A stretch of 36,882 nucleotides of DNA from Coprobacillus sp. CAG:826 (GCA_000437235.1 FR897019.1:1-36882); one strand, 5' to 3'; positions 8,798-17,598 are shown, counted from the first letter of the stretch. Translations and numbers: made by a program. Notes: a model not told the origin generated them from the letters alone.

Positions 8798-9760
8798 TTA
8801 AGCAGATTTTGAAATTATTTTCTTTTGTTCTTCATAACCATTCAATTCTTCTGCACTATGCATTGCTGGTCTTTGACGTGTGTCAATGACTAATGTAGCG
8901 GATAAATAGTCATGTAGCGTAATTTTTTCTTTAGAAAAGAACAACATAGAAACAGAAACGATTAATGGAATACCAAAGGTAAATACGGTTAAAAGAATTT
9001 CAATGACATAGAACGCTAAAAAGCGCATAAGGTAATGCCTCCTTTTAGCCACGATTCCATCTTTTCGAGAAACAACAGCTAACCCCATTAATTTTTTTCC
9101 TAATGTTTGTCTTTCTTTAAAAATGAGAGGAAATATCAAGAAGAAAATCACAATAGAAATTGTTAATGATAGAAAAACTTCTAAAATACTCACAACCGTA
9201 ATTTTTCTTGCTAAAGTTAAGCATTCATCATCATGACTAAAATAGTTCAAGGCAATATCGTATTGCTCTTCGTAAAATTGATTTAATTCATTAAAGGTTG
9301 CGCTTCCTTTAATTTCCCAAGTGTCTCCTATTTTTTCAAACAAACCTGACTCTTCTTTACTTTGATAGTAATTCTCAATTTTAGCCTCTTCAATATTAGT
9401 AAAGTCAACATAGAAAAAAGTGATTGCCTTATCTAATTTTGTAAAATAGGCGTCCATATCTTTTTTCTTTTCTTCCTCCGTCAATGTTCCGGTTATCTTC
9501 ATAGTGCCACCACTGACTCTTTGATATAAATGACTTTCAACCAAGCGATTTTGATATGCTTCTGCTATTTGATCAATATTTGTGATAGCGCCCACTAAAG
9601 GAGGAATCACAAAAGTCTGTAAGATCATAAAAGTAATAAAGCAAAGGAAGGCATCGACTAAAATGGATACTAGCCTTCTGGAGGTTAAGGGTAAAATAAC
9701 TTCATTTTGCCTTTTATTTTCCTCTTTTTCCGTTGTTTCTACTTTTTCACTTGCGCTCAT
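8798..9760 (-). CDS. RDD-family membrane protein, copy B
   Basis: 320 residues. The first membrane helix follows the RDD-type start RRLVSILVDAFLCFITFMIL, and the conserved family signature RQTLGKKLMGLAVVSRKDG lies after the later helices. Ordinary RDD domains are compact (about 130-160 residues). Here some 130 residues, probably extracytoplasmic, separate helix 1 from helix 2 and include NRLVESHLY. RDD proteins have been linked to ion or solute transport in some bacteria, but the function of this subfamily is not known. The ATG overlaps the TGA of the upstream paralogue (ATGA at 9757-9760), so the two products are probably made in equal amounts and may form a heteromer. Confidence 0.85.
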   Translation of the reverse strand: MSASEKVETTEKEENKRQNEVILPLTSRRLVSILVDAFLCFITFMILQTFVIPPLVGAITNIDQIAEAYQNRLVESHLYQRVSGGTMKITGTLTEEEKKKDMDAYFTKLDKAITFFYVDFTNIEEAKIENYYQSKEESGLFEKIGDTWEIKGSATFNELNQFYEEQYDIALNYFSHDDECLTLARKITVVSILEVFLSLTISIVIFFLIFPLIFKERQTLGKKLMGLAVVSRKDGIVAKRRHYLMRFLAFYVIEILLTVFTFGIPLIVSVSMLFFSKEKITLHDYLSATLVIDTRQRPAMHSAEELNGYEEQKKIISKSA

Positions 9761-10824
9761 TCCTCTTCTCCTTTAGAAGAATCTTCATTTAATTTTTCAT
9801 TTTCTTCAATAATTTCCGCTTTAGTTTCATCTTCAATTTCTTGTTTCACTTCACTAACTTCCACTAACATTGGTTCTTTTGGTAAAAGTACTTCTGCTTC
9901 GCCTTCTTCTTTTGGAGATGGTAAGGCATCAATGGAAACTACTTTTGTTTTTAAAAGCAAGTCATGTAGCGAGCTCTTATTTTTAGAGAAGCAAGCAATA
10001 GTAAGAGAAATAATTAAAGGAATACCATAAGCGAATATAGATCCTAATAATTCAACTAAGAACAAAATAGTAAATCGTAATAAAGTCATTGGACGAGAAA
10101 TGATCTCTTCATTTCTTACAACCGTAAGACGCATAAATTTCTTTCCTAATGTTTGACGATATTTTGTACATAAAGGAATAACTAAAAGAAAGATAATTGC
10201 CACAATTGAAATAGAAACAATCGTTTCAATATAACGAGGACGCATAATTTGTGCATAGGTTGTTTTAATGATTTCATCTTTACTTAAAGCATTGATTTCA
10301 CTTTGTACAGCTGATTGATAAAAAGCAATAATGTCTGACTTTAAAGCATTTTCTTTTATTTCATATTTTTTTGTCTCTTCATTATAGACAAAAACTTTTT
10401 CATTTGCTTTTTGTAATTCTTTTAAATCATCTTCAGTAAAACAAGTAAAAGAAGTAGAGGTAGCAAAATTATTAACGCCAGTTTCTAAAATTCGAATATA
10501 GGTGCTTTGCTCTTCTTCGTTTAATTCTTTATTTGCGTAATCAGGATGCATGCTCAAAGGATAATAGGCTTTTTTTCCATCTTCCGAACTACTTTCGACA
10601 TATAATCCCGATTCAATAATTCGATTTTCATATTTTTCCACTAGAGCATCTTGATTATAAAAGCGATTTCTTATAGCAGGAGCTGCAAAACTTGTCAAAA
10701 CACTAGAAAATATAAAAACACATAAAATATCAATAATAAAGGCAATCATTCTGTGTCCTAAATTACAGGAAGGAATGCCGTCTTCTTTTTTTTCTTGAAT
10801 TTGTTCAAAGCCTTGGTTCATCAT
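9757..10824 (-). CDS. RDD-family membrane protein, copy A, with acidic C-terminal tail
   Basis: 355 residues. RDD start HRMIAFIIDILCVFIFSSVL and signature RQTLGKKFMRLTVVRNEE; the overall plan matches its downstream neighbour, including NRIIESGLY in the long loop after helix 1, so the pair arose by tandem duplication. Unlike its partner it ends in a tail of about 60 residues dominated by Glu and Lys (for example EIEDETKAEIIEENEKLNED), probably cytoplasmic and disordered. The start follows AAAGGAGA. It is transcribed divergently from the LysM gene. Function unknown; a membrane transport or envelope role is a guess. Confidence 0.85.
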   Translation of the reverse strand: MMNQGFEQIQEKKEDGIPSCNLGHRMIAFIIDILCVFIFSSVLTSFAAPAIRNRFYNQDALVEKYENRIIESGLYVESSSEDGKKAYYPLSMHPDYANKELNEEEQSTYIRILETGVNNFATSTSFTCFTEDDLKELQKANEKVFVYNEETKKYEIKENALKSDIIAFYQSAVQSEINALSKDEIIKTTYAQIMRPRYIETIVSISIVAIIFLLVIPLCTKYRQTLGKKFMRLTVVRNEEIISRPMTLLRFTILFLVELLGSIFAYGIPLIISLTIACFSKNKSSLHDLLLKTKVVSIDALPSPKEEGEAEVLLPKEPMLVEVSEVKQEIEDETKAEIIEENEKLNEDSSKGEEE

Positions 10825-10853
10825 ATTACCATTCTCCTTTTCGTGTTAGTGGT

Positions 10854-10862
10854 ATTATATCA
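10854..10862 (-). promoter_or_regulatory. Extended -10 promoter of the RDD pair
   Basis: TGATATAAT on the minus strand: TATAAT at 10854-10859 preceded by the TG of an extended -10 element. The -35 region is poor (TGTTAT), which fits reliance on the extended -10. Confidence 0.6.
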
Positions 10863-10912
10863 TAAACCTTAGGAAAATAACATATATTGCATTAAGAACT
10901 GTGAGGTAAAAT

Positions 10913-11620
10913 ATGATGAAAAAAACTTTTAAAAATTTCACCCTTTATGTCACGAAAAAAGATGACACTATCGAATCCATTGCGAAAAAATTTGGTTGTG
11001 AAGTAGATGATATCTATCGATTTAATAAGATGATCCGCTATCACAATATCTTTCCTGGGATGCCCCTTCATATTGCAATTCCATCCGAAGAAAGAGTGCT
11101 AGAAATAGAAAAAAAGGATACTTTTGCACCGATTCACGCTTACGATAACATCTGGTATTATCGATCAACTTTAATTGCTTATTTATATTTTCCCTTTAGT
11201 GCAGATATTATAAAAGAACAAGAAAAGAAGAATTTACATGCACTATTCTCTTCTCTATCGAATCAAAGCTCTAACAAATTACAACTAGAGTCATTTATTT
11301 CCTATTTACATGATTCTAATTATGTCTTAGCGCAGTGTATAGAAAAAAATGCCATATCTGTATTAAAAAATGAAATGGAAAGAAAAAAGCAAAAATGTTT
11401 AGAGTATAAAAAATACTTGCTAACACTTCATTCAAGTAATGATTGGTCATCTATCGTGGAAGATTTATTAACGGTAGATATGAATTGGCAAACCTTCATT
11501 TTAAAATATGCAAGTAAAAAAGCAAAAGAAGGAGAAACTCTATTTCAACAAAATATGGAGAAAGAAATTACGCTTTATCAAAAGATTTCGCATTTTTTCG
11601 ATAACGAAAAAAAAGAGTGA
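10913..11620 (+). CDS. LysM-domain protein without a signal peptide
   Basis: 235 residues. Residues about 10-57 form a LysM domain (LYVTKKDDTIESIAKKFG, then FNKMIRYHNIFPGMPLHIAI), the fold that binds N-acetylglucosamine polymers such as peptidoglycan. No signal peptide or membrane helix is seen. The rest is alpha-helical and rich in Lys/Glu, with no family I recognise. Such leaderless LysM proteins occur in spore-formers and other Bacilli, where the LysM acts after mother-cell synthesis or by another route, but nothing here proves sporulation. The gene is divergent from the RDD pair and convergent with tuf. The upstream GAGGT element is a weak ribosome site, and ATGATG offers two starts. Confidence 0.75.
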   Translation: MMKKTFKNFTLYVTKKDDTIESIAKKFGCEVDDIYRFNKMIRYHNIFPGMPLHIAIPSEERVLEIEKKDTFAPIHAYDNIWYYRSTLIAYLYFPFSADIIKEQEKKNLHALFSSLSNQSSNKLQLESFISYLHDSNYVLAQCIEKNAISVLKNEMERKKQKCLEYKKYLLTLHSSNDWSSIVEDLLTVDMNWQTFILKYASKKAKEGETLFQQNMEKEITLYQKISHFFDNEKKE

Positions 11621-11639
11621 TAGGAAAAACCTATCACTC
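11615..11639. terminator. Bidirectional terminator between the LysM gene and tuf
   Basis: Perfect 10-bp stem GAGTGATAGG / CCTATCACTC with an AAAAA loop, an A-run on the left and a T-run on the right, so it can end transcription on both strands. The stop codon of the LysM gene (11618-11620) lies within the stem. Confidence 0.9.
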
Positions 11640-11660
11640 ATTTTTAGTTAGTTGACAAAA

Positions 11661-12845
11661 TTACTTAATAATTTCGTTAACGGTACCTGCACCAACGGTA
11701 CGTCCACCTTCACGGATGGAGAATTTGGTACCTTTTTCAATTGCGACTGGGTGAATTAATTCAACGGTGAATTCAACGTTGTCACCTGGCATAACAACTT
11801 CGATACCTTCTGGTAAAGTAACTACACCAGTAATATCGGTGGTACGGAAGTAGAATTGAGGACGATAGTTCGAACGGAAGGAAGTATGACGTCCACCTTC
11901 TTCTTTGGTTAAAACGTACACAGAAGCTGTGAATTTGGTGTGTGGGGTAACGGAACCTGGTTTTGCTAAGACTTGTCCACGGACGACTTCGTCACGGTTG
12001 ACACCTCTTAAAAGAACACCAGCGTTATCGCCTGCTTCCGCATAATCAAGGGATTTACGGAACATTTCGATACCAGTAACGACGGATTTCTTGGTTGGTT
12101 TGATACCAACGATTTCAACTTCGTCACCGAGCTTTAACATACCACGTTCAACTCTACCAGTAACGACGGTACCACGACCAGAAATGGTCATAACGTCTTC
12201 GATTGGGAGTAAGAATGGTTTGTCATTGCTACGAACTGGATCTGGGATATAAGTATCAACAGCATCCATTAATTCAAGGATTGCTTTTTCTGCTTCTGGA
12301 TCGCCATCAAGGGCTAAACGAGCAGAACCACGAATCACAGGAACTTCGTCTCCTGGGAATCCGTAAGAGCTTAATAAGTCACGGACGTCCATTTCGACTA
12401 AGTCGATTAATTCTGGGTCATCAACAAGGTCAGTCTTATTTAAGAAGACGACGATGTAAGGAACACCGACTTGACGTGCAAGTAAGATGTGTTCACGAGT
12501 TTGTGGCATAACACCATCAGTAGCTGCTACTACAAGAATAGCACCATCCATTTGGGCTGCACCAGTAATCATGTTTTTAACATAGTCAGCGTGCCCTGGG
12601 CAGTCGACGTGTGCATAGTGACGTTTTGCGGTTGTGTACTCGATGTGAGCGGTATTAATTGTAATACCACGAGCCTTTTCTTCAGGTGCCGCATCGATTT
12701 GGTCGTAAGCGGTAGCCTTTGCACCACCTTGTTTTGCAAGAACATTGGTGATGGCTGCAGTTAAAGTGGTTTTACCATGGTCAACGTGTCCGATGGTACC
12801 AATGTTAACGTGCGTTTTACTTCTATCAAATTTTTCTTTTGCCAT
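11661..12845 (-). CDS. tuf: Elongation factor Tu
   Basis: 394 residues, full length. It is the GTPase that brings aminoacyl-tRNA to the ribosome. The G1 motif GHVDHGKTT (residues 19-27), the switch II motif DCPGHADY and NKTD are intact, and domains 2 and 3 end in the usual GAGTVNEIIK. The ribosome site AGGAGG stands about 11 bases before ATG. It is the last gene of the str operon, 75 bases after fusA, and has its own candidate promoter in that gap, as expected for a highly expressed protein. Confidence 0.99.
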   Translation of the reverse strand: MAKEKFDRSKTHVNIGTIGHVDHGKTTLTAAITNVLAKQGGAKATAYDQIDAAPEEKARGITINTAHIEYTTAKRHYAHVDCPGHADYVKNMITGAAQMDGAILVVAATDGVMPQTREHILLARQVGVPYIVVFLNKTDLVDDPELIDLVEMDVRDLLSSYGFPGDEVPVIRGSARLALDGDPEAEKAILELMDAVDTYIPDPVRSNDKPFLLPIEDVMTISGRGTVVTGRVERGMLKLGDEVEIVGIKPTKKSVVTGIEMFRKSLDYAEAGDNAGVLLRGVNRDEVVRGQVLAKPGSVTPHTKFTASVYVLTKEEGGRHTSFRSNYRPQFYFRTTDITGVVTLPEGIEVVMPGDNVEFTVELIHPVAIEKGTKFSIREGGRTVGAGTVNEIIK

Positions 12846-12890
12846 TGTTTGAATTTCCTCCTTTTTTTAAATGTTATTCAACGAATTCAT

Positions 12891-12917
12891 ATTATAGCAA
12901 ATTGATAATAAAATCAA
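12891..12917 (-). promoter_or_regulatory. Candidate internal promoter for tuf
   Basis: TATAAT (12891-12896) preceded by TTGATT (12912-12917) with a short 15-base spacer on the minus strand. The -10 is perfect; the spacing is suboptimal, so this is moderately supported. Confidence 0.5.
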
Positions 12918-12920
12918 TAT

Positions 12921-14999
12921 CTATCGATTGCTCATGCCGGATTTTTTAATGATTTCATCGGCAATGAAGCGTGGGCATTCACCAAAGTGATCGAATTGCA
13001 TGGTGTAGTTGCCTCTACCTTGTGTGAAGGAACGAAGGTCGGTAACGTAACCAAACATTTCAGCGAGTGGTACTTCAGCTTCGATAATTTTGGCATTACC
13101 TCTTTGAGATTCACCAGTCATTTGTCCACGACGTCTAGCGATATCACCAACGACATCACCATAATATTGTTCTGGAACAGTGACTTCAATCTTCATAATT
13201 GGTTCAAGAATGACAGGATCGCATTTCTTAGCAGCTTCTTTTAAAGCCATAGAAGCAGCGATTTTATAAGCGGCTTCAGAGGAGTCGACATCGTGATAAG
13301 AACCATCAAATAAGGTTGCTTTAATATCAACGACTGGGAATCCAGCAACTAAACCACGATCTAAGGCATCTTTTAAACCATCTTGGGTTGGTTTAATGTA
13401 TTCACGTGGGACGGAACCACCGACGATAGCGTCGACGAATTCGAATCCTTTATCTGGGTTCGGTTCAAAGCGAATCCAAACGTGACCATATTGACCACGA
13501 CCACCAGATTGCTTAATGTATTTACCTTCACATTCAGCAGTTTTACGAATCGTTTCACGATATCCAACTTGTGGGGCACCCACGTTACATTGGACATTGA
13601 ATTCTCTCTTTAAACGGTCAACGATAATGTCAAGGTGTAATTCACCGACACCAGCGATAATCGTTTGTCCGGTTTCATTATTGGTATGAACACGGAAGGT
13701 TGGGTCTTCTTCAGCTAATTTAATTAAGGCCGCAGTCATCTTATCTTGATCAGCTTTGGTCTTAGGTTCAATTGCTTCTTCAATAACTGGTTCTGGGAAT
13801 TCCATCTTTTCAAGAACGATTGGGAATTTCTCATCACATAAAGTATCACCAGTTGTAGTATTTTTTAAACCGATTGCCGCAGCGATATCACCAGCAGGTA
13901 CTTCTTCAGCTTCTTGACGGTGATTGGAGTGCATATAAACTAAACGGGCAAAACGTTCTTTCACACCTTTAGTGGAGTTTAAAACGTAAGAGCCTGATTT
14001 GGCAGTACCGGTATAAACACGGAAGAATGCTAAACGACCAACGAATGGGTCAGTAGCAATTTTGAAAGCTAAAGCAGCTAAAGGGGCATTATCATCAGGA
14101 ATACAAGCATGTTGTGTACCATCTGGTAATGTACCAATAGTTGGTGGAATATCTAATGGACTTGGTAAGTAGTCCACGACACCATCAAGAAGTAATTGAA
14201 TACCTTTATTCTTATAAGCAGAACCGCAGAATACTGGGAAGAATTCACCAGTTAAAACGGCCTTACGAATAGTGGCTTTAATTTCTTCAATTGTTGGTTC
14301 TTCGCCTTCTAATACTTTCATCATTAAATCATCATTGAAAGCAGCTAACTTTTCAAGAAGTTCCATACGGAGCGTCTCTACTTTGTCTTTATATTCTTCT
14401 GGGATTGGGACTTCAACAGGTGGAACTGTCTTATCATCGCTATATTCCCAAGCTTTCATTTCAACGATATCGATAACGCCTTTGAGGCGGGATTCAAGAC
14501 CGATTGGGTATTGAACAGGAGCGGCATTGGCGGCTAAACGAGAATGTAATGTTTCCACACACATTTCAAAATCAGCGCCAATAGCGTCTAATTTGTTAAC
14601 GAAGACGATACGAGGAACTCCATATTTGGATCCTTGTCTCCAAACGGTTTCGGTTTGTGGTTCAACACCATTTTTACCATCAAGAACGGTAATAGCACCA
14701 TCAAGAACACGAAGAGAACGTTCAACTTCTACAGTGAAGTCGACGTGCCCTGGAGTGTCGATAATGTTAATACGATGTCCCTTCCATTCTGCGGTTGTAG
14801 CAGCGGAAGTAATGGTAATACCACGTTCTTGTTCTTGGACCATCCAGTCCATGGTGGCTCCGCCATCGTGGACTTCACCGATTTTATAAATTTTACCAGT
14901 GTAGAACAAGATACGTTCAGTTGTTGTAGTTTTACCTGCATCAATATGGGCCATTACGCCAATATTACGGGTTTCATGTAAGTCAAATTTACGAGCCAT
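12921..14999 (-). CDS. fusA: Elongation factor G
   Basis: 692 residues, the normal length for the translocation GTPase. G1 motif AHIDAGKTTTTERIL near residue 18, switch II DTPGHVDF, NKLD, and the C-terminal domains ending in the GRGNYTMQFDHFGECP region. The ribosome site GAGGAGA precedes the ATG. It lies between rpsG (18-base gap) and tuf in classic str-operon order. Confidence 0.99.
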   Translation of the reverse strand: MARKFDLHETRNIGVMAHIDAGKTTTTERILFYTGKIYKIGEVHDGGATMDWMVQEQERGITITSAATTAEWKGHRINIIDTPGHVDFTVEVERSLRVLDGAITVLDGKNGVEPQTETVWRQGSKYGVPRIVFVNKLDAIGADFEMCVETLHSRLAANAAPVQYPIGLESRLKGVIDIVEMKAWEYSDDKTVPPVEVPIPEEYKDKVETLRMELLEKLAAFNDDLMMKVLEGEEPTIEEIKATIRKAVLTGEFFPVFCGSAYKNKGIQLLLDGVVDYLPSPLDIPPTIGTLPDGTQHACIPDDNAPLAALAFKIATDPFVGRLAFFRVYTGTAKSGSYVLNSTKGVKERFARLVYMHSNHRQEAEEVPAGDIAAAIGLKNTTTGDTLCDEKFPIVLEKMEFPEPVIEEAIEPKTKADQDKMTAALIKLAEEDPTFRVHTNNETGQTIIAGVGELHLDIIVDRLKREFNVQCNVGAPQVGYRETIRKTAECEGKYIKQSGGRGQYGHVWIRFEPNPDKGFEFVDAIVGGSVPREYIKPTQDGLKDALDRGLVAGFPVVDIKATLFDGSYHDVDSSEAAYKIAASMALKEAAKKCDPVILEPIMKIEVTVPEQYYGDVVGDIARRRGQMTGESQRGNAKIIEAEVPLAEMFGYVTDLRSFTQGRGNYTMQFDHFGECPRFIADEIIKKSGMSNR

Positions 15000-15017
15000 A
15001 AAAATCTCCTCTCAGGC

Positions 15018-15488
15018 TTACCAACGATAATGTGCATAAGCTTTGTTAGCTTCTGCCATTTTATGCGTATCATCACGTTTTTTCACTGATGCGCCTGTGC
15101 CGTTAGCGGCATCGATAATTTCACCAGCGAGTTTGTCTTCCATAGTCTTTTCGCTTCTTAAACGAGCGTAGTTAACTAACCAACGAAGTCCTAAGGTTAC
15201 TTTTCTTTCTGGAGAGACCTCAACTGGGACTTGGTAGTTAGCAGCACCAATACGACGAACTTTTAATTCGTGTTCTGGCATAATGTTATTAATAGCGGTT
15301 GCAAATACGTCCATGGCTGGTTTACCAGTTTTGGCTTCGATCTTAGCAAAGGCTCTGTATAAGATGGTTTGGGCTGTGCCTCTTTTACCATCGATCATAA
15401 TCTTATTAATTAAACGTGTTACAAGCTTTGAATTGTAAATTGGATCTGGTAACACATCGCGTTTGGCAACGCTTCCTTTACGTGGCAT
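15018..15488 (-). CDS. rpsG: 30S ribosomal protein S7
   Basis: 156 residues from MPRKGSVAKRDVLPDP to AEANKAYAHYRW, the standard S7 length and ends. It binds the 3' major domain of 16S rRNA and nucleates assembly of the 30S head. The ribosome site GGAAGGAGG is strong. S7 represses the str operon in Escherichia coli through the rpsL-rpsG spacer; here that spacer is only about 53 bases and I see no matching long structure in it. Confidence 0.99.
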   Translation of the reverse strand: MPRKGSVAKRDVLPDPIYNSKLVTRLINKIMIDGKRGTAQTILYRAFAKIEAKTGKPAMDVFATAINNIMPEHELKVRRIGAANYQVPVEVSPERKVTLGLRWLVNYARLRSEKTMEDKLAGEIIDAANGTGASVKKRDDTHKMAEANKAYAHYRW

Positions 15489-15541
15489 ATATTTTCCTCC
15501 TTCCCTTTTATTATTGGATATATACTTCTCGTAATCTCAAA

Positions 15542-15961
15542 TTATTTAGCGGCTTTTGGTTTTTTGGTACCGTATTGAGAACGGCCTTGTCTACGTTTGT
15601 CAATTCCAGCGCAGTCAAGAGTTCCACGGATAATATGGTAACGAACACCTGGTAAATCCTTTACACGGCCTCCACGAATCATAACTGTGGAGTGCTCTTG
15701 TAAGTTGTGTCCTTCACCACCGATATAAGCGGTAACTTCATAACCATTAGAAAGACGTACACGAGCGTATTTTCTTAAAGCAGAGTTTGGTTTCTTCGGT
15801 GTCATTGTACCGACACGGGTGCAAACACCACGCTTTTGAGCTGCATTTTGAACGGTTTCTTTTTTGGCAAGAGAGTTCCATCTTCTATTCAAAGCTGGTG
15901 CTTTGGATTTGAAAACACTCTTTACACGTCCATTACGGACTAATTGGTTGATTGTTGGCAT
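15542..15961 (-). CDS. rpsL: 30S ribosomal protein S12
   Basis: 139 residues from MPTINQLVRNGRVKS to GRSQYGTKKPKAAK. The frame is open for 25 more codons upstream, but the ATG at 15961 is preceded by AAAGGAGGA and starts with the universal S12 N-terminus, so the extension is rejected. The decoding-centre loops TPKKPNSALRK and GRVKDLPGVRYH carry the usual lysines (positions equivalent to 43 and 88), so no classical streptomycin-resistance substitution is present. First gene of the str operon, with a structured leader and a strong promoter. Confidence 0.99.
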   Translation of the reverse strand: MPTINQLVRNGRVKSVFKSKAPALNRRWNSLAKKETVQNAAQKRGVCTRVGTMTPKKPNSALRKYARVRLSNGYEVTAYIGGEGHNLQEHSTVMIRGGRVKDLPGVRYHIIRGTLDCAGIDKRRQGRSQYGTKKPKAAK

Positions 15962-15999
15962 GATTTGTCCTCCTTTCAAGAGACGATAAATGTCAGATC

Positions 16000-16076
16000 G
16001 TACGCACACAATACCGGGTGTATCAATACCCCTCATAAAATAAGGCCCAATGTGTGGGCATCACGCGTATGCGTAC
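16000..16076 (-). promoter_or_regulatory. Structured leader of rpsL (predicted three-way junction)
   Basis: The leader runs about 120 bases from the promoter start near 16082 to the rpsL ATG. On the minus strand a 10-bp closing stem pairs GTACGCATAC (16076-16067) with GTGTGCGTAC (16009-16000). Enclosed are a hairpin GCCCA/TGGGC (16045-16059) and a second small hairpin around GGGGTA/TACACCC (16016-16032). The element ends about 25 bases before the ribosome site. Autoregulation by a ribosomal protein is the natural guess. I do not recognise it as a described family. Confidence 0.5.
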
Positions 16077-16088
16077 AAACGCTCTTGT

Positions 16089-16117
16089 ATTGTATATTAA
16101 GTATTTTCTAGCGTCAA
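16089..16117 (-). promoter_or_regulatory. Sigma-A promoter of the str operon
   Basis: TTGACG (16112-16117), a 17-base spacer and TACAAT (16089-16094) on the minus strand, placing the transcript start near 16082, ahead of the structured rpsL leader. Confidence 0.8.
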
Positions 16118-16194
16118 GAGTTTTTTTACTTTTTTTCTTAGTTAAATATTTTGTTAGCTTCCCCCCAACTGCTTGGCAGAGGTTATTCAGACAT

Positions 16195-16237
16195 AAAAAA
16201 AGAAGGAATGCCTTATATAAGGGTTAAAGTTCCTTCT
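16195..16237 (-). terminator. Intrinsic terminator after the surface-protein gene 16259-17536
   Basis: Arms AGAAGGAA (16201-16208) and TTCCTTCT (16230-16237) with an inner CCTTATATAAGG hairpin. On the minus strand it is followed by a T-run (16200-16195). It lies upstream of the str promoter and insulates that operon. Confidence 0.8.
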
Positions 16238-16258
16238 CTTTTTATTTATTTTCTTTAA

Positions 16259-17536
16259 TTACTTAAGGGCTCTTTTCTTATTCAAGAAATAGTAACCGGC
16301 AATTGCAAGTATACCGATTAAAGAAATGAAAATCACTAAATAAGTGCTGCTACTTGAAGTTGATGTAGCTAAGTTTCCGTTTGTTAAGGAAGATTGTGCT
16401 GGTGCACCTTTAATAGCTAAATAAGATTCAATATAAGCAATTGTAGTAGCTAAGTCACATGGTTCATTCCAAAGGAGTGAATTGGCACGTGTTTGTTCTT
16501 CATTTGTCATTGCATTATAGCAATCAAGCAAATCTTTTAAAGTGTTATAGTTGGTACCAGTTAAATAACCACAAATGGAGTTGCCACCATTTCTACGCAT
16601 ATACATCCAGTCTTCAGCGAATTGCATGGTTTTTAATTCGGAATCGCTTAAGACTTTGATGGAATTAACCGTAACTCTTGCTTTTTCAGCACCAAAACTG
16701 AAACGCATTCCACCACGATAAGTAATATCGTGTGCATAATAAATCATGATTTTATCAGCAATATTTGCATAGTCAGACATATTGGAGTGATATTGTAAAC
16801 GAATGGATAATCTTCCGATATCTGCATTGAATTTTACCACCATGTTAACATCCATATTTTCGGATGGTTTTACAAATTGATCGGTCCAAATGCTATCACC
16901 ACCGAAGTGATCATAGATAGCGCCGTTATCGGTCCAGTAGCCCCAACCATACCAATCTGATCTGAAGGTCCAGCCACCTTTATTCCAAGCACGAGAATCC
17001 CAAGTGCCAGTACCAGCGTCATTAATTCCACAAGAATCTTTTTCATAAGTAAAGACTTCTGCAACGAAACTCAAAGCATTGTTTCCTTTTGATTCATCGG
17101 TAAGTCTTTCATTTTTCAAATTAACTTCAACTGCCCATGATTGAGTGCCATCCATATCCATATGGTAAATATTGGAATTCCAACCATCCATGGTTCTAAC
17201 AAAACTTTCGGTTAAGCCACAGCATTTCCATGTTCCGTTTTCATATTCTCCATTCGAATGGTTAGAAGGATTTTTTGCCAAAGTAACTGTAACGTTTTGA
17301 TTACATTTGGAACAACGATACATTGCGGTTCCTTCTCTAGAACATGTTGGCTCTAAAGTTTCAATATAAGTTCCACTTTTTTGTTCGTGTTCACATGTGT
17401 CATCTGCTCTTCTAATGATTTTTGAATGTCCATGAGTATCTTCTTTTGTTTCCATTTTCATATTATTTTGGAAAAGAAGTGCTCCGATAGCAAATAAGAA
17501 TCCTCCCATCGTAAGGACTTTGCGTAATCTTTTCAT
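16259..17536 (-). CDS. Cell-surface protein with N-terminal signal, cysteine-rich segment, beta-rich domain and C-terminal membrane anchor
   Basis: 425 residues, no family firmly recognised. A hydrophobic N-terminus (VLTMGGFLFAIGALLF) acts as signal or anchor. Residues about 47-105 contain paired cysteines (TCEH, EPTCSREGTAMYRCSKCNQN, WKCCG) that resemble the Cys-rich EPTC..EG repeats of gut Firmicutes surface proteins. A Trp-rich beta domain follows (WTFRSDWYGWGYWTDNGAIY) whose features, including the SWAVEVNL and VTVNSIKVL strands, suggest a concanavalin-like fold. The C-terminus has a Ser/Thr stretch, a helix (YLVIFISLIGILAIAGYYFL) and NKKRALK, but no LPXTG. It is a single-gene unit with its own promoter, a GGGGAGG ribosome site and a terminator. 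A role in binding a glycan or the host surface is a guess. Confidence 0.7.
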   Translation of the reverse strand: MKRLRKVLTMGGFLFAIGALLFQNNMKMETKEDTHGHSKIIRRADDTCEHEQKSGTYIETLEPTCSREGTAMYRCSKCNQNVTVTLAKNPSNHSNGEYENGTWKCCGLTESFVRTMDGWNSNIYHMDMDGTQSWAVEVNLKNERLTDESKGNNALSFVAEVFTYEKDSCGINDAGTGTWDSRAWNKGGWTFRSDWYGWGYWTDNGAIYDHFGGDSIWTDQFVKPSENMDVNMVVKFNADIGRLSIRLQYHSNMSDYANIADKIMIYYAHDITYRGGMRFSFGAEKARVTVNSIKVLSDSELKTMQFAEDWMYMRRNGGNSICGYLTGTNYNTLKDLLDCYNAMTNEEQTRANSLLWNEPCDLATTIAYIESYLAIKGAPAQSSLTNGNLATSTSSSSTYLVIFISLIGILAIAGYYFLNKKRALK

Positions 17537-17559
17537 AAAAGCCTCCCCATATGAATTAC

Positions 17560-17589
17560 AAAAAATTGCTTTGAACTCTGCAATTTTTT
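17560..17589 (-). promoter_or_regulatory. Terminator-like hairpin in the leader of the surface-protein gene
   Basis: Perfect arms AAAAAATTGC / GCAATTTTTT with a 10-base loop, located between the promoter and the ATG at 17536. On the minus strand the stem ends in a run of six T, as in an attenuator, and it lies about 24 bases before the start codon. The stem is AT-rich, so strength is uncertain. Confidence 0.45.
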
Positions 17590-17598
17590 TGAATTCTT

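Noticed and set aside
15962..16036. 25-codon upstream extension of rpsL through the leader
   Set aside because: S12 starts universally at MPTINQL, preceded here by a strong ribosome site; the upstream region instead folds into a leader structure.
17560..17589. T-box or other riboswitch in the surface-protein leader
   Set aside because: No T-box conserved sequence or aptamer blocks; only a simple hairpin and the inverted repeat can be supported.
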